64,000 nucleotides of DNA from NCBI GenBank assembly GCA_030323885.1, contig CM059190.1, forward strand, positions 101,602,483-101,666,482. Reading direction: 5' to 3'. The translations under genes were made by a program, and so were the position numbers. Shown in pieces: positions 35,286 through 47,503 of the stretch. This stretch comes from Branchipolynoe longqiensis (Eukaryota > Annelida > Polychaeta > Phyllodocida > Polynoidae). The notes under the pieces are model-generated. The model was not told where the DNA came from. It searched no databases and saw nothing but the letters and a program-made list of their open reading frames with translations. Each line of letters opens with the position of its first letter. Positions within the stretch are counted from its first letter, which is position 1.

Positions 35286-35657
35286 CAGGGCTGAAAGTGG
35301 TGTCTGGCAAAAAAAATGCGGAAATCAAGCCGAGATGATTTTATCGACAGCGAATTTCCGCGAAAACGCGGATTTTCCCTCCATAGGATTGACATTGTCA
35401 GGGAATCGCAGAAAAAAGACGGAAGTCAGGTTTCAACTCACCTTGTTATGACTATATTTATCGCCCATATCCTAACTCATTCTTGTTTGGGTTTTCTCCT
35501 CCATCAACATCTAAGGTCATATAAGAATGGGATTCGAACTGCCCAACTGTTGGCATTTATATACATCCCGATTCCTTGCTATTTTGCTTAACATTGATCG
35601 ATGAATATAAAAGGAAACCCCGGACATCCGTGAAATCGCGGAGATCTTTCATTCCTG
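35286..35657. mobile_element. hAT-like element, diverged copy
   Basis: It starts CAGGGCTGAAAGTGG and ends CTTTCATTCCTG, with the family's GCGGAAAT and CGCGGAGATC blocks. A SINE 3'-end-like fragment lies inside (about 35486-35530). Confidence 0.65.
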
Positions 35658-35664
35658 ATAATTG

Positions 35665-35965
35665 CTTTTTTGTTGGAGTTTCACGTCCTGGCAACATCTA
35701 AGGTCATATCAGGGCGGGCACTGACTTGCGACGGTGCACACTCATGATTACTTTATAGTACTGCCCTAGTGGGAGACCAGGTTGGCATCACCATGACCTG
35801 ATATCCCATCCAGTCATATTATCTGGACACTGAGCCAACCAGTCCTTGACCTATCCTAATATAGTAATAATGCCGAACACCTGGCTAGGAAGCGACAAGT
35901 ATAAATTTTAATGTCATTGGTTTCACTTGACCAGGGTTCGAATCAGTGGGTTCGAATCCCACAAT
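35665..35965 (-). mobile_element. tRNA-derived SINE
   Basis: A complete body, with B box GGTTCGAATC occurring twice near 35935-35960. It abuts the hAT-like copy at 35286. Confidence 0.8.
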
Positions 35966-36634
35966 ATACAGCTCTCATAGTCCAATGTGTAAAGCCCACT
36001 ACCAGTCAACGCACCAAACAAGCATTGGACAGCAAGTTCTATCCGTTTAAATCAACACCGTGTGTCAATAACCAACGTGGTCACTACCCTTCGTGTCAAT
36101 AACCAATGTGGTCACTAACCATCATGGTCACCAGTTTAGTAAAGTCCAATGCTCGAATCTGTGGCTGTGTAGGCAGGCTATGGTGAAATCAATGCAGACA
36201 AAGAGAAAGGAAGCGAGTAAAGTGTAAAGAAGAAGAGAGAGTTTATTATGTGTATGGTTACATGGGTTTATTATGTGTATGGTTACATGGGTTCATTGTA
36301 GAGTATCACCCCACTCCTTTCCCCCAATGGGAAACAAGCATTCTTGGCCCTAACAATAGGGATCCGGCATTCCTGGTCCCCATGGATACCAGTGGTCTGC
36401 CCACCACCACAAGCTGTATGGCCCCCTTGGCCACCACCAACCTTGACCTTTGAGTGTGGTGATCTCTATCCCAGCAGAGGGGGTAGGCCCTGAGTGCAAT
36501 CACACCCACACCCGCCAGCACCACTATGTCTATTTACATCCCACTCAGGCAACACCAGCCTATACATGCTCCTGGTCACATACACCGATCAGAAATAAAA
36601 CATTTGCATCCCCCCTATGCCGAATATCAGAATA

Positions 36635-36945
36635 CTTTACGAATGGATTTGAGTTTCTGCAATATTGTTTTAGATAAATATCAAGCTCTTTTATTTTACT
36701 TTGAGCTAACTTTTATTTTAAAGGGTCAACTCGGGATGTATTTGAAGTGAAATTATGCCAAATTAATTTTAGCGTGCATGTTAAAATGCTGGACCTCATA
36801 GTGACATGTTCCATTAAATTGACTTAGTATTCCTTCTGTGTTGCACTAAATGCATGTACCAGTATCTACATTGGATTTATAGGATTAAATCCTTTGCTTT
36901 AACAAATCTTATGCTTTCAACAGGTTATGCAATGTTTATGCTTAA
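36635..36945 (-). mobile_element. TTAA-family element, diverged
   Basis: The reversed core is recognisable (GATTTGAGTTTCTGCAATATTG, AGTGACATGTTCCATTAAATTG, AACAAATCTTATGCTTTCAAC). The termini are eroded. Confidence 0.6.
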
Positions 36946-37345
36946 ACCATAGAAGATGGTTAACTATGAAAAACACTTCAATGTAAAACCAATCCCTACT
37001 TACACGGTGGAAACAAAATGCAGTGTCACTGTGACACTCAATCTCACAATTCAACAAACTTAAAGCACTCCGTTAGCATTGCCACCAGAAGGGTTGAGCA
37101 GACTCACATTATGAAATCGAAGTGGTCTGTTGCAGTATTTACTGGCCTCATTATTTACCTGTGCGTGGATCAATGCCACAGCTGCACAAGTCACACAGCA
37201 CATGACTCTGGATAAATGGACTTCCACAACCTAATACAATGCAGCTTGGTATGTAGGTCAGTACAGTGTGAATCAATACTTAACACATGCTGCCATGTCG
37301 GTCCTGTAACTCTCGGCTACAATTACATGACATGGCTGGTATTAC

Positions 37346-37462
37346 CTAGTGAGTGAGTGAGTGAGTGAGTGAGTGAGTGAGTGAGTGAGTGAATGAATGA
37401 ATGAATGAATGAATGAATGAATGAATGAATGAATGAATGAATGAATGAATGAACGAACAAAC
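37346..37462. repeat. Compound GTGA/ATGA microsatellite
   Basis: About ten GTGA units change sharply into about fifteen AATG units. The two halves differ by a single G to A per unit. Confidence 0.95.
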
Positions 37463-37469
37463 AAACGAA

Positions 37470-37612
37470 TGCATTATTGGGTTTTATGTCCTACCAACAT
37501 CTGAAGTCATAGCAGGCTTAATAGTGCTGCCCCGTTGAGGTACACAGTGTTACTGACACCATGACCTAATTTATCACTCAGCCACATTATCCCAACCAGT
37601 TACACTATCGCT
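37470..37612 (-). mobile_element. SINE fragment, 3' half
   Basis: GGGTTTTATGTCCTACCAAC and a shortened body. It follows a GTGA/ATGA microsatellite and precedes another SINE. Confidence 0.65.
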
Positions 37613-37910
37613 TCTTTGTTTATTTGTTTGTTGGAATTTTACGCCATGACAACATCTAAGTTCATAACAGGACGAGTACCAACTTGTGACAGTACACACC
37701 TATGCTGCCTAACTGGAAGACTAACACTCTGCCCTGATAGTCCACTCAAGTTACATTATTCCGATACTGAGCAAACCAGTCCTTATGCTATCCTAGCCAG
37801 GCTAGGTAGCCACAAGTATTAATTTGTTGCATCATTGGTATGACCGGGTTGAGATCCGAACCCACGACCTTCCGCATAGGGAGCTAGCTAACAATTAGGC
37901 CATTCCGATT
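37613..37910 (-). mobile_element. tRNA-derived SINE
   Basis: A TTTGTTTATTTGTTTG tail complement, a diverged body, and a head ending TTAGGCCATTCCG. Confidence 0.75.
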
Positions 37911-37977
37911 GATATTACATTATCCTACTACTGACCAAATTTGTGTTTACGGTACCTTAAGGACTACCACTGGATGA

Positions 37978-38312
37978 GGTTGGTCGGTTGGGAGTCTTAT
38001 GTCCTGGCAACATCTAAGGTCATTATGACGGGTACCGACTTGTGACAGTGCACACTCATGGCTACTTTATAGTGCTGCCCCACTGGGAGACCAGGCTGCC
38101 AGTACCATGACCTGATATCCCACTCAGTCACATTATCCGGACACTCAGCCAAACAGTTCTTGCCCTATCCTAATATTAATAATGACAAGCACCTGGCTAG
38201 GAAGCGACAATTATCAATTTTGAAATAATTGGTTTGACCCAATCAGGGTTCGAATCCCACGATAAACCAAAACGGGAGATGGATGCTTAACTCATTTGGC
38301 CATCCCGTCTCT
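37978..38312 (-). mobile_element. tRNA-derived SINE (head type 2)
   Basis: Full length, with GGTTCGAATCCCACGAT and a head ending CATTTGGCCATCCCGTC. A second head fragment follows at 38315-38410. Confidence 0.85.
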
Positions 38313-38448
38313 GGGTGAGGTACTGACAAGTATCAATTTTGTCTTTTTGGTTGGACTCACCAGCTGCGGATCGAACTCACCTCTTGCAACGGAAGCCAGC
38401 TCAACCGGTAACATGGTCAGAATTACATGTTATATCACTGTGACTGAG

Positions 38449-38577
38449 CAGCGTTCGAAATAAGAGCTTGTCCACTTGTCCAGGACACATGGAAATTCAG
38501 ACGGACAATTGAAAACCACACCAGACTTAGTTTGGAGGACAAGTGCTTTTTTTTTTGGCTTATTCCTAACACCGCTG
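38449..38577. mobile_element. Short element with CAGCG termini
   Basis: It starts CAGCGTTCGAAATAAG, ends with an imperfect inverse (TTATTCCTAACACCGCTG), and contains GTCCACTTGTCCAGGACA. It is a deletion relative of 59622-61403. Confidence 0.6.
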
Positions 38578-38737
38578 AGAATTAGGACTGGAAAATGTCA
38601 TTGCTCATTTACACAACAATATACACTACACAATGTGGCTCCCTCGTAAAGACAGCCTTGTTTACACACACTGCCTTCATAACTCTGTCCTTGGTTACTA
38701 CAGCCGACAGTTTGTTTCACAAAACACAGAATGACAA

Positions 38738-39125
38738 CACCTGAAGCCAGTGCTACAGCACCTCTGTTTGATACACGCATTCGCTCAGCTACAAGTAAAG
38801 CTCGCCCGACACCTGCCGACACCTGAAGCCAGTGCTACAGCACCTCTGTTTGATACACGCATTCGCTCAGCTACAAGTAAAGCTCGCCAGACACCTACCG
38901 ACACCTGAAGCCAGTGCTGCAGCACCTCTGTTTGATACACGCATTCGCTCAGCTACAAGTAAAGCTCGCCCGACACCTGAAGCCAGTGCTACAGCACCTC
39001 TGTTTGATACACGCATTCGCTCAGCTACAAGTAAAGCTCGCCAGACACCTGCCGACTGCCGCCACCTGAAGCCAGTGCTACAGCACCTCTGTTTGATACA
39101 TGCATTCGCTCACCAGACATGTGCC
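38738..39125. repeat. Tandem repeat of 72-89 bp, five copies
   Basis: CCTGAAGCCAGTGCTACAGC recurs near 38740, 38822, 38905, 38976 and 39066, followed by CTCTGTTTGATACACGCATT and AGCTACAAGTAAAGCTCGCC. Length differs by CGACACCTGC-type insertions. Confidence 0.9.
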
Positions 39126-39479
39126 GACTGCGCTGCTTAATTTATTTGAACCTTTTCGACCTCTTCATCTGGAGAGGGAATAAACCTTTTTCGTGGAAGA
39201 GCATGCGCAATGAGCTTTATTTATACTCACAACATTAGCCTTTATCGTCTATTGCGGAGTATTGGCCAGAGATACGATTTAGTGTAAATATAGGACTTTC
39301 TTAATACAGGGATCATATTACTATTATTAGGCTGCACATTTACTAATTTTGCTGATAATAAATCTGCATGGCAACACTAATAATAACAATTACTAACAAT
39401 TAGGTGTGGGTAGCTGCTGATTTTTCCACATGGGCAAATGTCGGATCTACATTTAATTAATTATTTATTGATTAATTAA

Positions 39480-39832
39480 TTGGTTGGTTGTTGGAGTTTT
39501 ACGTCGGTAACATATCAGGAAGGTACCGTCCTGGTCATATCAGAAGGTACCGACTTGTGAGTGCACACGCATGGTGACTCTATAGTGCTATGGCTGCCCC
39601 ACTGGGAAATCAGGCCGCTGGCACTATAATCCGATATTCCAATCAGTCACATTATTCTGACACTGAACCGTGCAGTCCTTGTCCTATCCTATTAATGCTG
39701 AGTGCCAGGCTAGGTTAGTAGAAAGCGACAAGTATCAAATTTTAAGTAATTGGTTTGACTCAACTGGGAACCGAACTCCCGACCTTCCGCACGCAAGGGC
39801 CACGCTCTACCGATTATGCCACAATGCCCGAT
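39480..39832 (-). mobile_element. tRNA-derived SINE (head type 1)
   Basis: Body and head are complete (CTACCGATTATGCCACAATG). The 3' end is partly duplicated (GGTCATATCAGAAGGTACCG). It sits just before the 47-bp array. Confidence 0.8.
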
Positions 39833-39861
39833 GATTAATTAATGAATGGCTTAATGCGCCT

Positions 39862-42800
39862 TAATAGTGTACCTTGGTCAACGCGCCCACCCTTTCACTT
39901 CCCCACAGTAATACTGCACCTGGGTTAACACCCCCACCATTTCACTTTCCCACAGTAATAGTGCACCTTGGTCAACACGCCCACCCTTTCACTTTGCCAC
40001 AGTAATAGTGCACCTTGGTCAATACGCCCACCCTTGCACTTTGCCACAGTAATAGTGCACCTTGGTCAACACGCCCACCCTTTCACTTTCCCACAGTAAT
40101 ACTGTACCTTGGTCAAAGTACCCACCCTTTCACTTTCCCACAGTAATAGTGTTGCTTGGTCAACGTACCCACCCTTTCACTTTCCCACAGTAATAGTGTA
40201 CCTTGGTCAACACGCCCACCCTTTCACTTTCCCACAGTAATAGTGCACCTTGGTCAACATACCCACCCTTTCACTTTCCCACAGTAATAGTGTACCTTGG
40301 TCAACACGCCCACCCTTTCACTTTCCCACAGTAATAGTGTTGCTTGGTCAACGTACCCACCCTTTCACTTTCCCACAGTAATAGTGTTGCTTGGTCAACA
40401 CGCCCACCCTTTCACTTTCCCACAGTAATAGTGCACCTTGGTCAATACGCCCACCATTGCACTTCCCCACAGTAATAGTGTTGCTTGGTCAACGCGCCCA
40501 CCCTTTCACTTCCCCACAGTAATAGTGTACCTTGGTTAACACGCCCACCCTTTCACTTCCCCACAGTAATAGTGCACCTTGGTTAACACCCCCACCCCCA
40601 CCCTTTCACTTCCCCACAGTAATAGTGTACCTTGGTCAACACGCCCGCCCTTTCACTTCCCCACAGTAATAGTGTACCTATACGCCCACCCTTTCATCCC
40701 CACAGTAATATGTTGTTGGTCACGCCCACCCTTTCACTTACCCACAGTAATAGTGTACCTTGGTCAACACGCCCACCCTTTCACTTCCCCACAGTAATAG
40801 TGTACCTTGGTCAACGCGCCCACCCTTTCACTTCCCCACAGTAATAGTGTACGTTGGTCAACGCGCCCACCCTTTCACTTCCCCACAGTAATAGTGTACC
40901 TTGGTCAACACGCCCACCCTTTCACTTCCCCACAGTAATAGTGTACCTTGGTCAACACGCCCACCCTTTCACTTCCCCACAGTAATAGTGTACCTTGGTC
41001 AACACACCCACCCTTTCACTTCCACACAGTAATAGTGTACCTTGGTCAACACGCCCAACCTTTCACTTTCCCACAGTAATAGTGTACCTTGGTCAACGCG
41101 CCCACCCTTTCACCTCCCCACAGTAATAGTGCACCTTGGTCAACACACCCACCCTTTCACTTCCACACAGTAATAGTGCACCTTGGTCAACACGCCCACC
41201 CTTTCACTTTCCCACAGTAATAGTGTACCTTGGTCAACGCACCCACCCTTTCACTTCCACACAGTAATAGTGAACCTTGGTCAACACGCCCACCCTTTCA
41301 CCTCCCCACAGTAATAGTGTACCTTGGTCAACACGCCCACCCTTTCACTTTCCCACAGTAATAGTGTACCTTGGTCAACACACCCACCCATTCACTTCCC
41401 CACAGTAATAGTGTACCTTGGTCAACACACCCACCCTTTCACTTTCCCACAGTAATAGTGTACCTTGGTCAACACGCCCACCCTTTCACTTTCCCACAGT
41501 AATAGTGTACCTTGGTCAACACACCCACCCTTTCACTTTCCCACAGTAATAGTGTACCTTGGTCAATACGCCCACCCTTTCACTTTCCCACAGTAATAGT
41601 GTACCTTGGTCAACGCGCCCACCCTTTCACTTTCCCACAGTAATAGTGTTGTTGCCCACCCACCCTTGGTCAACGCCCCACCCTTTCACTTCCCCACAGT
41701 AATAGTGTACCTTGGTCAACGCGCCCACCCTTTCACTTCCCCACAGTAATAGTGCACCTTGGTCAATACGCCCACCCTTTCACCTCCCCACAGTAATAGT
41801 GTTGCTTGGTCAATGCACCCACCCTTTCACTTCCCCACAGTAATAGTGCACCTTGGTCAACGCGCCCACCCTTTCACTTCCACACAGTAATAGTGCACCT
41901 TGGTCAACGCGCCCACCCTTTCACTTCCACACAGTAATAGTGCACCTTGGTCAATACGCCCACCCTTTCACTTTCCCACAGTAATAGTGCACCTTGGTCA
42001 ACGCGCACGCCCTTTCACTTCCCCACAGTAATAGTGTACCTTGGTCAACGCGCCCACCCTTTCACTTTCCCACAGTAATAGTGTTGTTTGGTCAACGCAC
42101 CCACCCTTTCACTTCCCCACAGTAATAGTGTACCTTGGTCAACGCGCCCACCCTTTCACTTCCCCACAGTAATAGTGCACCTTGGTCAACACGCCCACCC
42201 TTTCACTTCCCACAGTAAACCCACCTTTCACTTCCCACAGTAATAGTGACCTTGTCAACCGCCCACCCTTCACTTCCCACAGTAATAGTGACCTTGGTCA
42301 ACCACCCACCCTTTCACTTCCCACAGTAATAGTGTACCTTGTCAACACGCCCACCTTTCACTCCACAAACACCCACAAACACCACCCACCCTTTCACTTT
42401 CCACAGAATAGTGTACCTTGGTCAACGCGCCCACCCTTTCACTTCCACACAGTAATAGTGTACCTTGGTCAACGCGCCCAACCTTTCACTTCCCCACAGT
42501 AATAGTGTACCTTGGTCAACGCACCCACCCTTTCACTTTCCCACAGTAATAGTGTTGTTTGGTCAACACACCCACCCTTTCACTTCCCCACAGTAATAGT
42601 GTACCTTGGTCAACGCGCCCACCCTTTCACTTTCCCACAGTAATAGTGTACCTTGGTCAACGCGCCCACCCTTTCACTTCCCCACAGTAATAGTGTACCT
42701 TGGTCAACGCACCCACCCTTTCACTTCCCCACAGTAATAGTGTACCTTGGTCAACACGCCCACCCTTTCACTTTCCCACAGTAATAGTGTACCTTGGTCA

Positions 42801-43612
42801 ACACCCCACCTTTCACTTTCCCACAGTAATAGTGTTGTTTGGTCAACACACCCACCCTTTCACTTCCCCACAGTAATAGTGTACCTTGGTCAACGCACCC
42901 ACCCTTTCACTTTCCCACAGTAATAGTGTTGCTTGGTCAACGCGCCCACCCTTTCACTTTCCCACAGTAATAGTGTACCTTGGTCAACACGCCCACCCTT
43001 TCACTTTCCCACAGTAATAGTGTACCTTGGTCAACACGCCCACCCTTTCACTTCCCCACAGTAATAGTGTACCTTGGTCAACGCGCCCACCCTTTCACTT
43101 CCCCACAGTAATAGTGTACCTTGGTCAACGCACCCACCCTTTCACTTCCCCACAGTAATAGTGTACCTTGGTCAACACGCCCACCCTTTCACTTTCCCAC
43201 AGTAATAGTGTACCTTGGTCAACACGCCCACCCTTTCACTTCCCCACAGTAATAGTGTACCTTGGTCAACGCACCCACCCTTTCACTTCCACACAGTAAT
43301 AGTGCACCTTGGTCAACACGCCCACCCTTTCACTTTCCCACAGTAATAGTGTACCTTGGTCAACGCACCCACCCTTTCACTTTCCCACAGTAATAGTGCA
43401 CCTTGGTCAACACGCCCACCCTTTCACTTTCCCACAGTAATAGTGTACCTTGGTCAACACACCCACCCTTTCACTTCCACAACACCCAACACCACCCTCA
43501 CTTTCCCACAGTAATAGTGTACCTTGGTCAACACACCCACCCTTTCACTTTCCCACAGTAATAGTGTTCCTTGGTCAAGGTGCCCACCCTTTCACTTCCC
43601 CACAGTAAGTTA
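39862..43612. repeat. 47-bp minisatellite, about 80 copies
   Basis: The unit is TAATAGTGTACCTTGGTCAA, CACGCCCACCCTTTCACTTT, CCCACAG. Variants differ mainly at GTACC/GCACC/GTTGC and ACG/GCG/ACA. A degraded part lies at 42190-42420. On the plus strand each unit ends in a pyrimidine-rich CCCTTTCACTTTCCCACAG, like a 3' splice site. On the minus strand, which is transcribed with the kinase, it has CCAAGGTACACTATTA, like a 5' splice site. Confidence 0.97.
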
Positions 43613-44268
43613 GTGTACCTTGACTTAGTTAAGTTGGTCAGAGTTAACTGGTGTTCTCATAAAGGTCTACTACGCACTCACACGTGCTAGTGATTTGGAA
43701 ACGCGGTTCTAGTTAGCACAGACTCAACTAATATGCTTGATAGCGTTAAACTGGGCTTGATCAATGTACAAACAGGCCAAGAATCCTTTTCGACATGGTT
43801 GGATTCATGTTAACCATTGGCCAATTCACAAAATGATAGAGAAAGTTCACTTAATCAGCTTCACCAAGCTTGCAAAGCTATATATATACAACCATTCCTA
43901 CACTTTTAAATGTCCATAAAACTCCATGATGCAGTGAACCTACCCCCCACTTTTTGTTTGTTGGTTTGTTTAATGATCCCCCAGCACAAAAAGTAAACAT
44001 CGGCTATTGGGGGGTCATACAGTGGTTAAACATACCTGACTAAAAAAAATTATTTAAAAAACAAAAAAACATTTCAAACAGGTCAAATATAGCACAGAAA
44101 TGTATGCCAAATGAGCATACAACTGTGGTATATGATAAATAAAATAGGATCTTTCTAAAAGACCCTTTTAATCCCCCACCCCAACACCCATGTTCTCTGG
44201 CCTTGTTAGGCCAGGCCACAAAGTAATTGAGTACAACGTTGGCCGTGTATATACATATGTAGTAGTAT

Positions 44269-44540
44269 GCACTGACCTCTCAGGCAAGGAGCCGCACAGA
44301 CAGGTGGGCGTGGTAGGGTAATTGTATCAGGAGCCAAAATAGTCTAATGGTTAGGAATGGCAAGAAGTAATGGTTTGAATTCCCACCTTCCCATATTGCT
44401 GTGGTATTTCTATTTATGTTCTATCAGGGATCCATTGTTCTATATGCTGCAAATTGTGTCTATAACAGCTAATATCTCCCCGTCCTGATATGACCTTAGA
44501 TGTTGCTCGGAAGTAAAACAACAACAAACAAACAAACAAG
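44269..44540 (+). mobile_element. SINE with a third head type
   Basis: GAGCCAAAATAGTCTAATGG and TGGTTTGAATTCCCACC form a degenerate tRNA-like head. The 3' end CCTGATATGACCTTAGATG with an AACAAACAAAC tail is the one used by the other SINEs. The upstream block GCACTGACCTCTCAGGCAAG is shared with 58257. Confidence 0.7.
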
Positions 44541-45008
44541 CTAATATCTCAATTTAATACATAGATACTCTATTTTGAGTAAATAATCCTGAATTGAAAA
44601 ATGGCTGCAAGACCAGTGCTTCAGCATTGAGTAAAATAACCTATTCAGCAGAATAAACATATCTACAACAACAAAAAAATACCCCCTCCATGCACAATAT
44701 TTCCTATTTACATCACCGCCCACCACACATACATAGCTTCCACTGCCAGGGTCCGTACACATGAAAAGATATGGAATTAAAGGCTATTTCAAGGCTGTTT
44801 TTGATAGGAATTCAAGACTATTTTCATTTGGATTTCAGCGGGGGGGGGGGGGGGGAGAAACAATGGCGAATTCAGACTAATTAAATCAGTAGGGACGGTT
44901 TAATGCAATTGAAGGCTTTTAAAGACTAATTATCCAAAATAGGATTAAATTCACGGCTTTTTAAGGCGTTGAAATGGGGCAAATAAAGTCCCAAGATTTT
45001 GCTAGACT

Positions 45009-45233
45009 TTGCAGGCCCCGTGCAGACCCTGCACTGCTAGTAACCCCATTTCAATAGCAGGTAGAAAGTGGTGTACCACCGCTGCATCAACCCACGCGCT
45101 AAATATTAATCGCTTGCAAGCACTAATGGACTTGCCACTGGCGGCCGTCAACAACATCGACAGTTATCTCAGAGAGAAGCCAGAACTGGGGCCGGCAGCA
45201 GACAATGGACGAAACGGAAACAAAAATACCTGA
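45009..45233 (+). other. Short open frame after an acceptor-like site, unrecognised
   Basis: CTAGACTTTGCAG precedes a 74-codon plus-strand frame containing LNINRLQALMDLPLAAVNNI and DSYLREKPELGPAADNGRNG. It is non-repetitive and protein-like in composition, but short and without recognised homologs. Frame length alone is not evidence of a gene. Confidence 0.2.
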
Positions 45234-45253
45234 ATGTGGGATGCCACCGAGTG

Positions 45254-45302
45254 ATGGGTGTGGGTGTAGGTGTGGGTGTGGGTGTAGGTGTAGGTGTGGG
45301 GA
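45254..45302. repeat. GGTGTA/GGTGTG hexamer repeat
   Basis: GTGTGGGTGTAGGTGTGGG. About eight hexamers. Confidence 0.85.
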
Positions 45303-45393
45303 TGACAAGGCACACCCAGATCTTGGCACTAAGCAGAATAGGTAAACTGCACCGCCTGAGTGTTTGATGACGGTGCAATTAGCTATTTATTAC

Positions 45394-45543
45394 TTAAAGT
45401 TGCAAAGTCTAATGCTTCTAAGTTACTGACATTTTTCACTTGTATAAGTTTCATCGTGGCTACAGCGCGAGGTGAAATATGTATATGTGTGATGTATAAC
45501 GTATTAGGCAAGTATGAAGGTGAGGATGGGAACTACTTCCTTC

Positions 45544-45587
<44 letters not shown>

Positions 45588-45900
45588 TTAAGTAATTTGA
45601 TTTTAAAAGGTCGAAGTGAAAACATGACAAATTAATTTTGGTGTGCACACCGAAATGCTTCAGTAGTGACAGGTTCTATTATATTCACTTTGTATTCCTT
45701 CTATGCAGCAATACATGCGTAACGAGCACACCACAAAGCTGGACATCTATTTACGCGTTACCAAATACAGAAGAATAGCACAGGAGTACCAAACTGCTAT
45801 ACATGCTTAATAAGTGCACCAGTATCTAAGCTGGATATGTAGGATCAAAACTAGGTCAGCGTTTTTAGTCTAGAAAATTTGATGCGGATGATGCTGCAAG
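45394..45900 (-). mobile_element. TTAA-family element, enlarged
   Basis: This is a reversed copy starting TTAAAGTTGCAAAGTCTAATG. It contains a long TTA microsatellite (45543-45588) and extra sequence, and ends near GATGCTGCAAGG. Confidence 0.6.
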
Positions 45901-46230
45901 GAAAAAACCCCACCCGCCATAGCCTCTATTGTCCTCAGTAAAACTGCATATTTAGGTGCACAGCACTCAGGAGGTGGCCACAGGTTCTGTAGTGACAAGT
46001 CGCTGAATGCTTAGTCTTCGGTGAAACTGCGCATTTAGACGCAGCGGTATGAAAGCTGGATATGTAGGATCAAATCTAGGTCAGTGTTTCAGCCTACAAA
46101 ATTTGATGCGGATTCTGCAGCAGGGAAAAATCTCACACTATATCCTCTGTTGCCCTCGGTAAAATTGCGTATTTAGGGGCACATCACTCAGAGGAGGTGG
46201 CCATGGGCTCTCTAGTTGCTGAGTGCTTAT
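45829..46230. repeat. Tandem duplication of about 220 bp
   Basis: AAGCTGGATATGTAGGATCA at 45829 and 46050 starts two copies that share TTTGATGCGGAT, CTCAGTAAAACTGC-like and GAGGTGGCCA blocks. The first copy overlaps the end of a TTAA-family element, so the duplication followed insertion. Confidence 0.75.
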
Positions 46231-46232
46231 TC

Positions 46233-46290
46233 ATGCCATGCCATGCCATGCCATGCCATGCCACGCCGCCACCACCACCACCACCAGACA
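46233..46290. repeat. CATGC pentamer and CCA trimer microsatellites
   Basis: CATGC repeats about six times, then CGCCACCACCACCACCACC. Confidence 0.9.
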
Positions 46291-46599
46291 TTATTGCCGA
46301 CCTTCCTTTTATTTTAATTTTATTTTGAACAACCATATTACATCTTGTTTTAGCAAAAACAAAACCAATCCGAAAGCATTAGCAATTTCCTACAACAATG
46401 GCGCGTGTGGATGTGGCGGTGAGGTGGGGGCGGCCGGTCAACCAGCCAGCCCAGTTTGTCGTCAAGCGTCGGTCTGCCCTTAGTAACGATGGTAACCAGG
46501 GCTATTTATAGCTGGCGCGAGTGGCGCGTATTAATTACGATGTGGGCGAATCGATCGTATCCAGCAGTTAGGCCCAGCAGCAGCCCGACCAGAGGTATA

Positions 46600-47190
46600 G
46601 ACCCCCAACACCAAGAAACGGGTTGTATGTAGACCCCGCCACCAAGAAATGGGTTGTATGTAGACCCCGCCAGCAAGAAATGGGTGTATGTAAACCACAC
46701 CACCAAGAAATGAGTGTATGTAGACCCTGCCACCAAGAAATGGGTGTATGTAGACCCTGCCACCAAGAAATGGGTGTATGTAGACCCCATCACCAAGAAA
46801 TGGGTGTATGTAGACCGTGCCATCAAGAAATGGGTGTATGTAGACCGTGACAAAAAAAAATGGGTGTATGTAGACTGCGCCACCAAGAAATGCGTGTATG
46901 TAGACCACACCACCAAGAGATGGGTGTATGTAGACCATGCCACCAAGAAATGGGTTATATGTAGACCCCACCACCAAGAAATGGGTGTATGTAGACCACG
47001 CCACCAAGAAATGGGTGCATGTAGACCATGCTACCAAGAAATGGGTTATATGTAGACGGCGCCACCAAGAAATGGGTTATATGTAGACCGTGCCACCAAA
47101 AAATGGGTGAATGTAGATCGCGCCACCAAGAAATGGGTATCTGTAGACCTCGTCACCAAGAAATTGGGTATATATAGATCCTGCCACCAA
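46600..47190. repeat. 30-bp minisatellite, about 20 copies
   Basis: GGGTGTATGTAGACCCTGCC then ACCAAGAAAT, with some 31-bp units (GGGTTATATG). It is open for long stretches on both strands (YVDPATKKWV units on plus), but the 31-bp units shift the frame, which argues against coding. Confidence 0.93.
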
Positions 47191-47503
47191 GAAATGGCCA
47201 CACATGGATTCCCTTCTATTTTGGACAATTACACACACATTGATATATTTTTCCTTTGTTCAGTAACTGTCTGAATCGCAATGATTCTCAGCAAGATCAA
47301 TATACAAGCATCTCCATCACCAATGCCTTTGTATAATTAGGGTCACTAACCTAGTCATAATTCCCAATCATTCTATAGGTATTGTCAACCTGATTGCAAC
47401 TAAACACACTGCATCATCGCCCACCATGATTTACTCTAGCTACCACCTGATCGTCCAGATGTCATTTGACTGCATCCGTTACCATCTAATGCACTTTAAT
47501 GTA

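Noticed and set aside
39862..43612. CRISPR array
   Set aside because: The 47-bp units are contiguous with no unique spacers, and the DNA is eukaryotic. The same applies to the 36-, 39- and 30-bp arrays.
46531..47055. Frames of 110-170 codons in the 30-bp array
   Set aside because: Dual-strand open frames come from the repeat, and 31-bp units shift the frame.
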